DNA of 64,000 nucleotides from Diploptera punctata. Lineage: Eukaryota > Arthropoda > Insecta > Blattodea > Blaberidae. The notes beneath the pieces were generated by a model. The model saw nothing but the letters and a program-made list of their open reading frames with translations. It had not been told where the DNA came from and did no database searches. Of the stretch, positions 35,535 to 45,800 are shown piece after piece. The stretch's first letter is position 1; every line of letters begins with the position of its first letter. A program made the position numbers and the translations under genes. The DNA lies in NCBI GenBank assembly GCA_030220185.1, contig JASPKZ010004954.1, positions 248,001 to 312,000 on the forward strand. The letters are read 5' to 3'.

Positions 35535-36355
35535 ATAGACAACCCGAATTTTAATGAATCTGCATTAATCTCACTTGTGGTAATTACATTTGTTGCCTAT
35601 AATGTTATAGGCTACTTAATATTCTCATCGAGTGTGTATCTACACACGCTGAGTGAATGTACTCGTGTTTCGGCGATTCTGATATCATACACAAGATTTT
35701 ATACCCCTTTGCTCTTCAACAAGTATCAGTAAAGAATGGATTATTTCATCCAGACATACGGTGTATCTCACACCTTTAGAGTTAAAATTATACATCTGGC
35801 AGAGGATTGTAAATTTAATATTTTGAAATATGAAACGAACTGTCAGGAATGCATATTTCATACCCCACGAAATCTTGTGTGAAGAACGTTTTGTAAGCTT
35901 ATTTCATTTTCATAGCAGACAACTGTATACTGCGTTGGCGGTTGGTGATGTTAGCTTGCTAAATTATATTGCTCACAAACGCTTGCTATGTTTTCATGAT
36001 ATCCTATGTGAAATCCCAGTAAACGCCGATGAAATACTGTTTGCTGTGGTCCTAACTGTATATCTCATGCAGCAGATGTCAATGTTCTTTAAAAGAGTGT
36101 GGCAACATTTTATGCGCCCCTGTATGCATGTATTGAAATTGTTGATCGCCAATTTGAACACGTGCTTTGAGCTGTAATTTGATGCGGTGTAAATCTTTTA
36201 TAGGCATACAAATTAAATATGTATTCTGTACTTCATATACAGCACTCAATATACAGTCCTCTGTTATTTGTATAATTTCTTCCTAACGTTTTGCCTTGTA
36301 GAAAAAAATCATCACTAGTGTAATTTTTTTTTACACGATAATTATGTATTACTGG
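35535..36355. other. Upstream region of the TMEM8-like gene
   Basis: Contains a 115-residue plus-strand frame (35830-36177) without a recognisable motif or codon evidence. Any first exon or promoter of the downstream gene should lie here or further upstream, but I cannot identify one. Confidence 0.35.
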
Positions 36356-36356
36356 C

Positions 36357-38762
36357 ATGCCAATATTATCAGTAATAGTAAATTGTTATTTTTATAGTAG
36401 AATTATTCTTTACTACCTGAATATAATGTTTGTGTGTTTCAGTATCTCTCTGAGCGGATATTTTCTGCTGGAAGTTGCGATCCTTCTGGCTGGTGAGGAG
36501 CAGGCTTCAGAAATGGAACTATCATCGGAGAGTGTATTTCAACCAGTGTATAGCTACATGAGTTATAGAACAGCTTCCATAATGCATTTCATAGTGCCGC
36601 AAGACACAGAGGTGGCTCATTTCGTTTTCCAGTCTTCGATGATTACAATAGATAAAAGCATTGCAGTAGTAGAATGCCCAAAACGAGATATTACTGTGTT
36701 CCTTAAAAGCCACAGTCTCCCTGTAGTAAATTTAGATGGTTCAACCTTTCCTCCAGGAAGCAAATTAGGCGATAGAGTTCCTTTATACACAATTAAACTT
36801 AATTCTGAATCTGATTCTAAGATTGTTGAAATAATTCTACCAGTTCCAGGCGATTGGTATGCGGTAGCTTTTTTACCTATAAAAGAGAAAGATGTTTCCT
36901 TGAAGCATAAATTCGTCGAGAAATGTGATACTTTAATTGGGGGAAATCTACTCCTTGCACCTTTAACTAAAATTCCAATTTTATCTGAATCTTTTCCACT
37001 AAAAGTATCATTATACAGAAATATGACTAATCAAAGAATTTTCAAGTTTCTAGTTCGAAAAAATGCTTGGAGGGCTCGAATAAACATAAACATTCATCCA
37101 AATAAAAATATAACATCTCAAAAATTGATGATAAACTTCAGACCAAAGACAGCTCCAATGCTTAATAGTAGTGATACTACCACAAAAATATGCGATGTTT
37201 TAAATTGTACTTTGGATTTCATACCTTCTTCAGGAAACTGGTACTACATATCTTTCAAGAAATTTTTTAATGATTCTGTTGTCTTTACATTACACATTTC
37301 CATATTTCAGCAAGAAAATTCAAATTACTCGAATAAAATATTTTCTGGAAATAACGTTATGCAACTGAAAGAAGAAAGTTCCAAAATAAATTTAGGAAGC
37401 AAAACAATTTTGAGAAAATTTTATGAATTCTGGAGAATAATACCAGTGGTAAGAATGAAATATCCTTCGTTTTTCAAAGCACATTATCTTGATATCTCTC
37501 ATCACGATGAAAATTTATCTAGAATCGAGCTTCCAATTTGTGAGATAGCTCTAATTACATTCCGAATTTACGAGCATTTAGACACAGGAGGTTCACTAAG
37601 TCTAATGATGAAACTGGATAAGATAACTCAATCGAGTGACTTCATTACTGTGATGGCATGCCTTACTTATGAAGTGAGATCTTTACCAACATTTCCAAAA
37701 ACTTGTATCGACAGCAATGAATACATAAAAGACGCTTTTGTTTCCATAAACACTTCTACAGCTGAGAGTCACGATGCCTTTATGCATATTTTCTTCCCAG
37801 AAGCAGGAACTTGGTACTTGACATTTAAAGCAATTTGTTTCAATAACAAAACATTGGAAGAAGCTAAATGCGAGAATGTTAAAACTGTGGAATTTAATTA
37901 CTTTTTAGGGACAGATTCGTGCATTCAAGGCGAATGTGGGGAATATGGAACGTGTTACAGGCATGAAGGTGGCTCCACTATATTTTCATCTTGTTACTGT
38001 ACATGTGGATTTAAAGGCTGGGGTTGCACGGATGATTCAGATAGGTTTTCTTTCAGCGAGATGCTTGTCTCGATACTTTTACTTACTCTCAGTAATCTCT
38101 CATTCTCTATCACAATTTATATCGCTGGTAGCAGGAAATTTTATGCTGAGGCCGTAGTATATGCAGCCTCGATGTTGGCATCTATATTTTATCATGCATG
38201 CGATGGTAGAGGTGGTAACATTCTTTCATACTGCATTACTAAACCAGACACATTACAGTATAGTGACTTTTATCTCGCTATTGTTACCGTTTGGGTCACG
38301 TTTGTTGCTATATCCGGCCTTCAGAGTATATTGAAGTACGTGGCATTGGTATTTGGTACAATAGGTGTCGCGATAGGAACGTATGCTGACAAAATGTCCA
38401 TTTGGGTATTGTTAGTACCATCTATTTCAGTCCTTCTATTGATGATCATAAAGCTGGGATTCCAATACAAATTCACACATAAGGTTTATCCATCTGTCAT
38501 ATATTGGAAGGTTTTCTTTCCTATCGGTTTGACTTTAGCAAGTATCGGTATGCTACTCTTTGGGTACATCCAAACAGAATCAAATTACAAATATGTACAT
38601 AGTACATGGCATACCATAATGGCGATTTCGATTGTTTTCCTCTTGCCTAGAAGAAGCGATATCAAAATCAGTGAAAGTCAACCTACTAGCAAGAATAGTA
38701 TTTTGAGTTACAGTTTTGGCAGGTCAAAACGAAACGCTGAAATGGGAGATACGAATGACTAA
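36357..38762 (+). CDS. TMEM8: TMEM8/PGAP6-like protein: beta-sandwich repeats, EGF module, seven-TM CREST domain
   Basis: An 801-codon frame without interruption. Residues ~20-45 are hydrophobic (FVCFSISLSGYFLLEVAILL), a likely signal peptide. Residues ~55-515 hold three repeats ending in GDWY (165), GNWY (293) and GTWY (484), with many N-glycosylation sequons. An EGF-like module follows at ~521-558 (CIQGECGEYGTC...CYCTCGFKGWGC). Seven predicted membrane helices span ~566-768. The CREST hydrolase residues are in place: S609, H613 and D616 in SIFYHACD, D637 in QYSDF, and H748/H752 in HSTWH. These are the metal-ligand and catalytic positions of this superfamily. In mammals PGAP6/TMEM8A is a GPI-specific phospholipase A2 at the cell surface; the same activity here is inferred. 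Length fits the family. The start is uncertain: a strong acceptor (…GTTTGTGTGTTTCAG) ends at 36441, so the true N-terminus may come from an upstream exon. Confidence 0.9.
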   Translation: MPILSVIVNCYFYSRIILYYLNIMFVCFSISLSGYFLLEVAILLAGEEQASEMELSSESVFQPVYSYMSYRTASIMHFIVPQDTEVAHFVFQSSMITIDKSIAVVECPKRDITVFLKSHSLPVVNLDGSTFPPGSKLGDRVPLYTIKLNSESDSKIVEIILPVPGDWYAVAFLPIKEKDVSLKHKFVEKCDTLIGGNLLLAPLTKIPILSESFPLKVSLYRNMTNQRIFKFLVRKNAWRARININIHPNKNITSQKLMINFRPKTAPMLNSSDTTTKICDVLNCTLDFIPSSGNWYYISFKKFFNDSVVFTLHISIFQQENSNYSNKIFSGNNVMQLKEESSKINLGSKTILRKFYEFWRIIPVVRMKYPSFFKAHYLDISHHDENLSRIELPICEIALITFRIYEHLDTGGSLSLMMKLDKITQSSDFITVMACLTYEVRSLPTFPKTCIDSNEYIKDAFVSINTSTAESHDAFMHIFFPEAGTWYLTFKAICFNNKTLEEAKCENVKTVEFNYFLGTDSCIQGECGEYGTCYRHEGGSTIFSSCYCTCGFKGWGCTDDSDRFSFSEMLVSILLLTLSNLSFSITIYIAGSRKFYAEAVVYAASMLASIFYHACDGRGGNILSYCITKPDTLQYSDFYLAIVTVWVTFVAISGLQSILKYVALVFGTIGVAIGTYADKMSIWVLLVPSISVLLLMIIKLGFQYKFTHKVYPSVIYWKVFFPIGLTLASIGMLLFGYIQTESNYKYVHSTWHTIMAISIVFLLPRRSDIKISESQPTSKNSILSYSFGRSKRNAEMGDTND
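36425..36441 (+). promoter_or_regulatory. Candidate 3' splice site inside the 5' end of the TMEM8-like frame
   Basis: ATGTTTGTGTGTTTCAG is a T/G-rich tract ending in CAG, followed by TATCTCTCTG. A branch-like CTGAATA lies 14 bp before the tract. If used, the coding exon starts at 36442 in the same hydrophobic signal-peptide segment and an unseen upstream exon supplies the Met. Otherwise the in-frame Met at 36427 could be the start, giving a shorter and more typical signal peptide than the Met at 36357. Confidence 0.5.
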
Positions 38763-38937
38763 TGAACATGTTTTATATATTTATTAAATTATTCGAAGTT
38801 TTGTTCCATAAACTTATGCCCTTTGTAATTTGTGAGTAAAATTATCAAATTTAAAGAAAAAAAGGCGGAATATTACTTTTTACTAATAATAAGACAACTA
38901 TTTTAACAAATCTGGAATAATATCTCTCTTAATGAAA

Positions 38938-38948
38938 AATAAAATAAA
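38938..38948 (+). terminator. Polyadenylation signals after the TMEM8-like gene
   Basis: Two overlapping AATAAA hexamers (38938-38943 and 38943-38948) lie about 175 bp after the stop codon at 38760-38762, a plausible short 3' UTR. AT-rich DNA makes chance AATAAA common, so the call is moderate. Confidence 0.45.
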
Positions 38949-39174
38949 ATTGCGAATGATAACCTGTAAGAAACAATTTAATAGTCTAATATACTGTGAT
39001 ATTCAGTACAATTTTGATTCGAAAATGCCTATTTCCCCCCTAAAATTGTCACATTAATTACTTTGACAAAAAATAAGTAAATGCGTTTGCTTATATAAGG
39101 CATAAACATCATAAGACAATATGGTGTACTAATATTAATCTTGTGACATTCTTAATAGATATAGGCCTATGGAT

Positions 39175-39445
39175 AGGTATATGTACACCCTTAGACAAAA
39201 AAAAAGGGTCATCCGCAGATTCCATCAATCGATCGGGGAATTTCATGAGCGCTCGCAGAAGCCGTATTCACATCAAGTTTTCAGTAATTGTACTGGGTCG
39301 TTTGCTAGTTAACGCAGTGCACACTCAAGAACATGAAATAGAGAGCTCGGCTTAGTGTTTCCATGGTCGAGAGATTTAACGGACATCATCTGCGTTCGTA
39401 ACCTCACGGGTTCGATTTTCGTTCTACTTTTTTTTTAACTGAATG
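39175..39445 (+). repeat. tRNA-containing repeat, family F, copy 1
   Basis: Begins with TACACCCTTAGACAAAAAA. Near its other end it carries a tRNA-like head (CCATGGTCGAGAGATTTAAC, then B-box ACGGGTTCGATTTTC), followed by poly-T. Both ends are shared with the reversed copy at 42520-42780; the middle is poorly conserved. Confidence 0.5.
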
Positions 39446-39599
39446 TTAGAATAGCATTTCCCCTGTAATATAGTTTCATATTTAATTTTATAATTGCGTT
39501 TTATAGCTTTAATGCGCACACAAAACACACAAAAACATAGACTAAAACCTTGTTCTGATAAATAAATGAGGAAAGAAAATAATATCTTCTAAAATGAAA

Positions 39600-40580
39600 A
39601 CTCTAACAAAAACAAAATCAATATCGAGCGTATGAACCCTCAGCATCTATTACCGCCCTCAATCTGTCGGGCATTGATGCAATCAAATTTCTACAGTCAC
39701 GTGGACGATCGGCCCATAAGCCGTCTTTCGTCTTTCGTGCATCTGCAGGCCAATTAAGAGTTCATATCTATTTTCATCTTACCCCACACATTTTCGATTG
39801 AATTCAAATCTGGTGAACAGGGAGGCCAGTCTATAACTCTGATATTCTGCCTCTCCTAGAACGAGTTTGAAACCGCACGACAAGTGTGGACAGGATGATT
39901 ATCCTTTACGAATTCAGTAATTCCATCAGGATATGTCATCCTCACAGATAGAATCAAGATGTTCTCTAGTATAGCCTTATTCTGCATATTGTTCAGTGTG
40001 TCGTCCAGCTTCCAAAATACACCCAGGCCGTCCCGTGATATCCATCCCCAATACGACACAGATACGCGACGATGAAATTGTCTAGCCACGTATTGTATTC
40101 TGCATCGTATCGAGACCCCTTTTGACGATAAACAATCACTTTGCTCTCATGAGTAGAAGAAAATGTCACCTCGTCTGAGAATATTATATTATTCCAATCA
40201 TGGTTGGCATTTTCCTCTGCAAAGGCGAGCCGAAACAATCTGTGATTGTTCCTTCGTCCTGCATCATTTAAACGCCGGCGCCGCAGAGCTATCCGAGCTG
40301 ATCCAGGGAATTCAGATTTGGCTTTAATTTGAGAAGCAGTTTGGAAGGTGTTCATATGGGCTTCTGCAATTAAAGCTTCATTCTCTTGGGGAGTGGAAAC
40401 AGGTCTTCTTCCTGAAGCAACACGACGGTTTTCAATCCCTTTCCTGGATAATCTCACCCATCTCTGAGCTGTAGATGCAGTGACTCTCAAACGCCTTCCA
40501 GCCTCACGAGCAGAAAAATCTGCAACGTTTACAAGCGCAAGGAGAAATTGCCTTCTGCCTATGTCCTTGTGTGTGAGCTG
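39600..40580 (-). pseudogene. Tc1-like transposase, frameshifted
   Basis: On the minus strand the protein starts MAQLTHKDIGRRQFLLALVN near 40586. Its helix-turn-helix (AREAGRRLRVTASTAQRW) is followed by a GRRPVSTP linker. Next come RLAFAEENANHDWNNIIFSD and EVTF, with the first catalytic Asp (IIFSDEVTF) intact. After a frameshift near 40000-40090 the second frame gives ITEFVKDNHPVHTCRAV (second Asp region), and a third gives [19 protein letters not shown] (third catalytic region, near 39785-39830). All three catalytic regions can be seen, but the frame is broken at least twice. Terminal repeats are not recognised. Confidence 0.85.
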
Positions 40581-40803
40581 AGCCATGGTAAAACTCGATA
40601 TGTTAATTATAAACAAACTTGTTAGAGGCTGTTGCTTTTGCGCAGACGTCTGCGCATCACAGTTTATTATGTGCAATACATTGAAATTACCTAGAACAAA
40701 TCCTGAATGTGGTAAATATAATTATTACAATAACGATATTAACATTAATTTAATTCAAATGTTAAATTATATTATTTTTACCTTGTATACTATCATCTTC
40801 CAC

Positions 40804-41360
40804 AACTATTTAAAATTTTCATTGGTTTCACTCTAGGCCGTTCGAAGCCTGCTTCATCTTCTGGAGTTGTAGTAGTATTGAATTATCTGTATATGTCTAG
40901 TACAGCGGTTTGCTCATTAGGCATATTTTCGTTGAGAATGTTTGTATTCTTGGCCTCCTTGATAATTTCGATTTCTTCTAAAATGTTAATTTTGTGTGTT
41001 GTTTTCTCTGTGTATAATTGACATTGTTGAAACTGTGGCCGTTTTCTGAAATGTGGTTAGCGAAATTTGACATGCCTTCTCCTTTAACAATAAAATCAAA
41101 TTTCGCTAAACACATTTCAACAATATCGATAATACAATGCCAATTATACATAGAGAAAACAACAGGCACAAAAATAACATTTTAGAAGAAATCGAAATTA
41201 TCAAGGAGGCAAAGAATACAAACATTCTCAACGAAAATATGCCTAATGAGCAAAACCCTCTACTAGACATATACAGATAATTCAATACTACTACAACAAC
41301 TGTAGAAGATGAAGCATGCTTCGAAAGGCCTAGAGTGAAATCAACGAAAAATTTAAATAG
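40804..41360. mobile_element. Head-to-head pair of Penelope 3' fragments (inverted repeat)
   Basis: The arms 40804-41065 and 41095-41360 are close reverse complements (GTTTCACTCTAGGCCGTTCG against its partner; CTTGATAATTTCGATTTC against its partner). Each arm, read outward, encodes a GIY-YIG C-terminus: FANHISENGHSFNNVNYTQ, then LEEIEIIKEAKNTNILNENM and a stop. The protein 3' ends therefore point away from each other. The middle holds CAAATTTCGCTAA, itself partly palindromic. Inactive. Confidence 0.75.
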
Positions 41361-41369
41361 TTGAAGAAG

Positions 41370-41424
<55 letters not shown>

Positions 41425-41890
41425 TTTATTTTAGCTGGCAGAGTTAAGGCCATAAGGCCTTCTCTTCCACTCAACCAGCGAATAGTAAAATTATACAAAA
41501 ATTACGTACACATTACAATTTTAAGATATTAAAATACAGACTAAACAAAATACAATGATGATGGATCTAGTACTAGCTAATGCTAACAAAAACATAGAAT
41601 ATAATAAAATTAAAATGATATAAAATAAAGCAAGTAGCTTCCTACATGATTATTAATAGAATGCTCTATATAGTTGTTATGTAGTTAATTTTTTCATTGT
41701 GTCGAACTTAAGATATCAGTTAATTTGGATTTAAATAATGATAGCGATTGACAGTCCCTGACATGACTGGGAAGTGAGTTCCATGCTCTAGCCATAGATA
41801 TTGTGTAAGATTCAGAGTACAGACAGGTCCTGTGTTGTGGTATCAAAAGTAAAGAAGAGTCTTGTGATCTTGTTCCTAAATTGTGATGAG
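41370..41890 (-). pseudogene. LINE C-terminus with (TAA)n tail
   Basis: The minus strand encodes RTCLYSESYTISMARAWNSL and PSHVRDCQSLSLFKSKLTDI near 41840-41715. This is the R.WN.LP..VR.C.SL..FK..L end of CR1/Jockey-type RT proteins. The 3' UTR contains GGTTGAGTGGAAGAGAAGGC, GGCCTTAACTCTGCCAGC, then (ATT)n on the minus strand (41370-41422). The tail matches 13650-13735. Confidence 0.75.
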
Positions 41891-41946
41891 CCGATAAATG
41901 TTGAAAACGCGTTGTTAAATAAGTTGGTAGATGGTAGTATACAAGG

Positions 41947-42348
41947 TATATATATATATATATATATATATCGGCCGCGGTGGACTAGTGGTTATGCTCC
42001 TTGCCTCTGGTCCCGAGGGTCGCGGGTTCAAACCCGGCCGGGGTCGATGGATTTTTTAGGACGGAAAAATCCAAGGAGCAAGTCCTCCGGGAGGGACTTT
42101 AAGCCGTGGATCTGAAGATTTTCAGGCTCGTAAAAAATCCTTAAGCCTGAATGAAAAGGCCTCTAAGCAAAATTTACCGAATTTTCCCGTCCTAGTACTA
42201 CCTTGGTTTCCTAGAAGTCAGTATGAGGCGGAACGCTGACATCTATACGAAAACAAGTATAACTAAAATTAGTATGGTTCAAATTCTTCCCTGTAGGGGG
42301 AGAGCGCCTAAATCTCTGTTAAGGGAAAACATAGGCTTACAATACAAT

Positions 42349-42405
<57 letters not shown>
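41947..42405 (+). mobile_element. SINE family E, full length, between (TA)n tracts
   Basis: The SINE proper is 41972-42353: head CGGCCGCGGTGGACTAGTGG with B-box GGGTTCAAACCCGG, body AAGGCCTCTAAGCAAAATTT, end AATACAATACAAATA. TA tracts flank it at 41947-41971 and 42354-42405. Very similar to 24061-24460 in reverse, so the family was active fairly recently. Confidence 0.9.
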
Positions 42406-42410
<5 letters not shown>

Positions 42411-42519
42411 TAACATCTTTATAACCTCAACGGTATAAAAATAGTTATGAAATTTAAAAATATAGATTAATTCAAATGTCAAAATGAAATGTATTTAATT
42501 CATAAAACATTTTAATACA

Positions 42520-42780
42520 AATATCACGAAAAAAACTGCATAATTGAAGACGCGAACCTGCGACATTCATTAAGGGAAACAGTGACCTCGTGCTTTACTG
42601 CTGACCTATCACGACACGTAGGAGAGGGTCTTCAGTTCATACCACATAACACAGCAGCTGTGGGACTGCACAATTATGACTAGTTTTCTAGTTTGAACCC
42701 AGCGCTGTACCAAGTATGGCTTAGAAGAAATGTGCGTTCAAGAGATGACTCATTTTTTGTCTAAGGGTGTACACGGATAG
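42520..42780 (-). repeat. tRNA-containing repeat, family F, copy 2
   Basis: Read on the minus strand it begins GTGTACACCCTTAGACAAAA and later carries a tRNA-like stretch with CGCAGGTTCGCGTCTTC as B-box. Only the ends match copy 1 (39175-39445) well. Confidence 0.5.
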
Positions 42781-42802
42781 AAAAATAGATACACATACAA
42801 AG

Positions 42803-42916
<114 letters not shown>

Positions 42917-43082
42917 ATGAATGGAATTTATTACCTTTTTTAAAAATAAGAAAAGGACATACATAAGCATTTACATTGCGCACGGACCTGCTTGGCCGTA
43001 CATGCATTATTGTTTCACGAATGAAAGACAATTATCGTAATATAAACAAATGCGTACATGGCTACACACCTGTATCAAACAA

Positions 43083-43086
<4 letters not shown>

Positions 43087-43119
<33 letters not shown>

Positions 43120-43315
43120 TAGCTGGCCCGGCGAACGTCGTATCGCCTTTAAATATTTTTACGTTAATTTATCCGATGTTTTAATAGTTATCTGCTATTC
43201 GGGGCGGAAACAAATCCAACAAATCAAAGATCATAAAAATCGGTCCAGCCGTTCTTGAGTTATAAATAGTGTAACTAATCCGACTTTGTTTTATATATAT
43301 AGAAGTCCCGGCCAC
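43087..43315 (+). mobile_element. LINE 3'-end phrase after a (TA)n tract
   Basis: CTAGCTGGCCCGGCGAACG at 43119 and AAATCGGTCCAGCCGTTC near 43237 are phrases that I know as common 3'-terminal segments of insect LINEs. A second, diverged start (AGAAGTCCCGGCCACGCG) lies at 43302, where the gag-like frame of the opposite strand begins to end. Confidence 0.5.
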
Positions 43316-43884
43316 GCGTTGCTGTGGCTAAGGTATACGTTATGTTGTAGTAAACTAAGTGAGAAATCTAAATCAGAAAGTTTTTGTTTTACACAATTTT
43401 TTAGTTCTGGTACGTTAACTACATCCGGTATAAATATGGGTGGTGGTTTATGTGGAAGTGGTTTTGTTGACTGAGATGAATTTATGTTATCTGCATTCTC
43501 AGTATCATCCATAAGTGTATCATAAGGATTATATACATGTATTGATGGAATATTTCGAGGAGGCTTGCTGATTTCATTATACTTTCGTTTTTTTCTACGA
43601 ACTTGTTGGTAGTTTGGATTCTCATCATCATTAAAAAGTCTCTGTATAGTAATATCATCTTGCAATATATTATAGTCATCTTGTTTTTTATATAATTGAG
43701 GCATGGAGATTGTTTCTGTAATATTAGGCATATTATTATAACTAACAGACTTACTTACGGTTCTGTTATTCCGTTCGTTAGGATCTTCATATGTTTTTAA
43801 ATTGACATTCTTCTTAAATGTAAGATTTATGTCACATAGGCCTATACCAATTTGCGGAAACTCACTTGATATCTTATCATTCAT
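43291..43884 (-). CDS. LINE gag-like ORF1 fragment, Jockey type
   Basis: The 197-residue frame is uninterrupted. Residues ~95-150 contain VRRKKRKYNEISKPPRN and HVYNPYDTLMDDTENAD, then PLPHKPPPIFIPDVVNVPEL. The pair NPYDTL...DD and KPPPIF...V.N...L is the known start of the PRE_C2HC part of Jockey-type gag proteins. The zinc knuckles that should follow are missing: the frame runs into the LINE-tail phrase at 43310 and stops. The upstream part (Asn- and Thr-rich) shows no domain. Probably a dead, truncated copy with a chance-open frame. Confidence 0.6.
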   Translation of the reverse strand: MNDKISSEFPQIGIGLCDINLTFKKNVNLKTYEDPNERNNRTVSKSVSYNNMPNITETISMPQLYKKQDDYNILQDDITIQRLFNDDENPNYQQVRRKKRKYNEISKPPRNIPSIHVYNPYDTLMDDTENADNINSSQSTKPLPHKPPPIFIPDVVNVPELKNCVKQKLSDLDFSLSLLQHNVYLSHSNAWPGLLYI

Positions 43885-44089
43885 GGTCTCTAGAACTGAT
43901 TCGCTATATTGTTCAATGTCTCTTCTCGGTCCAGTTAAATTTAAATTAAGTTGCTGTCTTCAGCCAGATTACTTAAAACTAATACTTACACACGAAATTA
44001 ATATAATTAATAAAACATATTGAAAATAAAATAAACACAAACACACTTAAATTATGAAATAATCAATATTTGTAATTCAATTGAAATTC

Positions 44090-44358
44090 GCGGTTGCAAC
44101 AAAAAGCACAGCCTTCTGGTTAAATATTAAACCAATTACCTTACACGGCAATCTGTTAGAATCATATGGAACTCACAGATAATTCTAACTCTTTGTTAAA
44201 TAATTAACAAATAATTTGCAATAAAAATAATGCGACTATAAATTTAGTTATAAACTTCCGTAAGTCTCAAGTTGGATCAAACTGCACAGTGTGCAAAATT
44301 GTATTAAAATCGGTTCAGTAGTTTAGGATTCCATCGCAGACAAACAACGTGACACGTA

Positions 44359-44390
<32 letters not shown>
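44090..44390 (+). mobile_element. LINE 3' end followed by (TA)n
   Basis: Contains AAAATCGGTTCAGTAGTTTA (44309) and CGCAGACAAACAACGTGACA, then a TA tract (44361-44390). Such text is typical of insect LINE 3' ends, and here it points toward the TA tract. It flanks the gag-like ORF on the other side from the piece at 43087-43315. Confidence 0.5.
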
Positions 44391-44394
<4 letters not shown>

Positions 44395-44395
<1 letters not shown>

Positions 44396-44695
44396 ATCTA
44401 TGTCTACACTACATACACAATAATGCATATCTACACTCATCCATGAAAAGACCATGTATATGGATATAAAAAAGTTTCATTTTGTATATTAATAATTTAA
44501 AAAAAGCTACAAAACAAATTAAAAAAAGAGAGAAAAGAACACCCCCCCCCACACACATACACACTCGGGTCGTATCCCCCGTCCCTGCAGACATCCAATG
44601 CACTATCAGGCTATTCAACTTATCAAGACTACTTATTATATAATATAATTGAAAATTGAAAACAACGACCACATTGAGATTCTTATTATTGATAA
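44395..44695. other. Spacer with a short poly-C/CA run
   Basis: A C9 run followed by CA repeats at 44541-44565; otherwise AT-rich and unrecognised. Confidence 0.4.
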
Positions 44696-44699
44696 TACA

Positions 44700-45175
44700 T
44701 ATATCCTTATTGATCTCCAATTTTGCTGTACCTCAATTTCCTAACTGTACCCAAAAATTTGGATGTTTTCACTTCACTCTCAATCCGTCCCAAAATATCC
44801 CAGCACGCCACTCTCCCTCGATCTGACCTGAGAAATCTCTCCGGCAGCAATTGTAATCTAAGTTACTCTGTCTCTTTACAGAATACTGTAATATGTTGCT
44901 AGTTTTCACAGTTATCGCATAGAGGGCATAGTTTAGTGCCTTCTCCACTTGTTAAATGATTTTCTATCATCCCCATCCAAAGAGTCAATATACTTCTCCC
45001 TTCCCCACGAAAGTTTCCGTTCCGACTGCAGGGTGAGCGATATTTTCAGGCTATACTCGGCTTCTATATGCTGCCTGTCTACACCAATTAGTCTATTCTT
45101 AACTTTCCTCCAAACATTTCTATTATTCCCCTATTCCTCTCCCATACCCAACCCATCCCTATGCTCTTCAATCCC
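44700..45175 (-). pseudogene. Jockey/I-type LINE C-terminus, sister of 14220-14995
   Basis: Minus-strand pieces: GMIENHLTSGEGTKLCPLCD and NCEN...H.T.FCK (zinc knuckle), then LLPERFLRSDRGRVACWDIL. The text CATACCCAACCCATCCC at 45146 is shared with 14956-14972. Frameshifts and stops are present. Confidence 0.6.
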
Positions 45176-45179
45176 CTTT

Positions 45180-45670
45180 CTACACCGATTCGGAAAAGTG
45201 GAGATGGATCAATGCATTTTGATATTCCTAACGAGGTGGATTTGATTTCGAAGTTCATAAATTCAACCATGGATGGCGGCGCTGAGGATGGTGACAGTGG
45301 AGGAGTTGATGGCCGAAGAGTTTCATCAGTCGGAGTTGTGGCTGAGGTTGCGCGTGATTGCGTTTGAAGTCGCGGTGTCGTGGAGGTCACGAGTTCAGTG
45401 AGGTGGGTTGTTGAAGGAATGTTCTCCGACGAATTTCAATGATTATACCTCATAATGTTTACTTCCCAACATTAACTTAATACACGTGTTCTTAAATTTT
45501 TTTTTGCTTCCCCTGAAAACTTTTGTTTTTGGCAGTTACGACCTTTCCCACGTCAACGCCTCAACTATTTTATATTAACACTAAAAGGTAATAAAATATT
45601 CTACATCATCTCAATAAATTGTAAGATTTTGTATATAATTAGTGATAAATTATCGATTTTATAATGGACG
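45180..45670. other. Interval of mixed composition, unrecognised
   Basis: 45250-45420 is GC-richer than its surroundings and open on both strands for 70-100 codons, but has no motif that I can name. Confidence 0.35.
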
Positions 45671-45674
45671 ACTG

Positions 45675-45800
45675 ATGCATGCCTAGAAAACGATGGATGG
45701 ATGGAAGGAATGAAGAGAGGTATGGAAGCTAGAGATTTGTGGGAAGAAGATGCTTTAAACAGGAATCTCTGGCGACAAATCACTTTGGGTTGAAGGAGAA
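45675..45800 (+). mobile_element. LINE C-terminal fragment
   Basis: The plus strand encodes GMEARDLWEEDALNRNLWRQ then ITLG and a stop. This is the terminal peptide of a common insect LINE RT protein. Preceded by KRWMDG in another frame. Confidence 0.65.

Noticed and set aside
35830..36177. Upstream exon or separate gene before the TMEM8-like gene
   Set aside because: The 115-codon frame has no motif and no signal peptide that would connect to the next exon. There was not enough support to call it.
37936..38157. Second frame inside the TMEM8-like gene
   Set aside because: Alternate-frame shadow of the EGF and first-helix region.
45088..45390. Pro/Ser/Thr-rich frame on the minus strand
   Set aside because: Low complexity, overlapping a plus-strand frame of similar length, with no motif.
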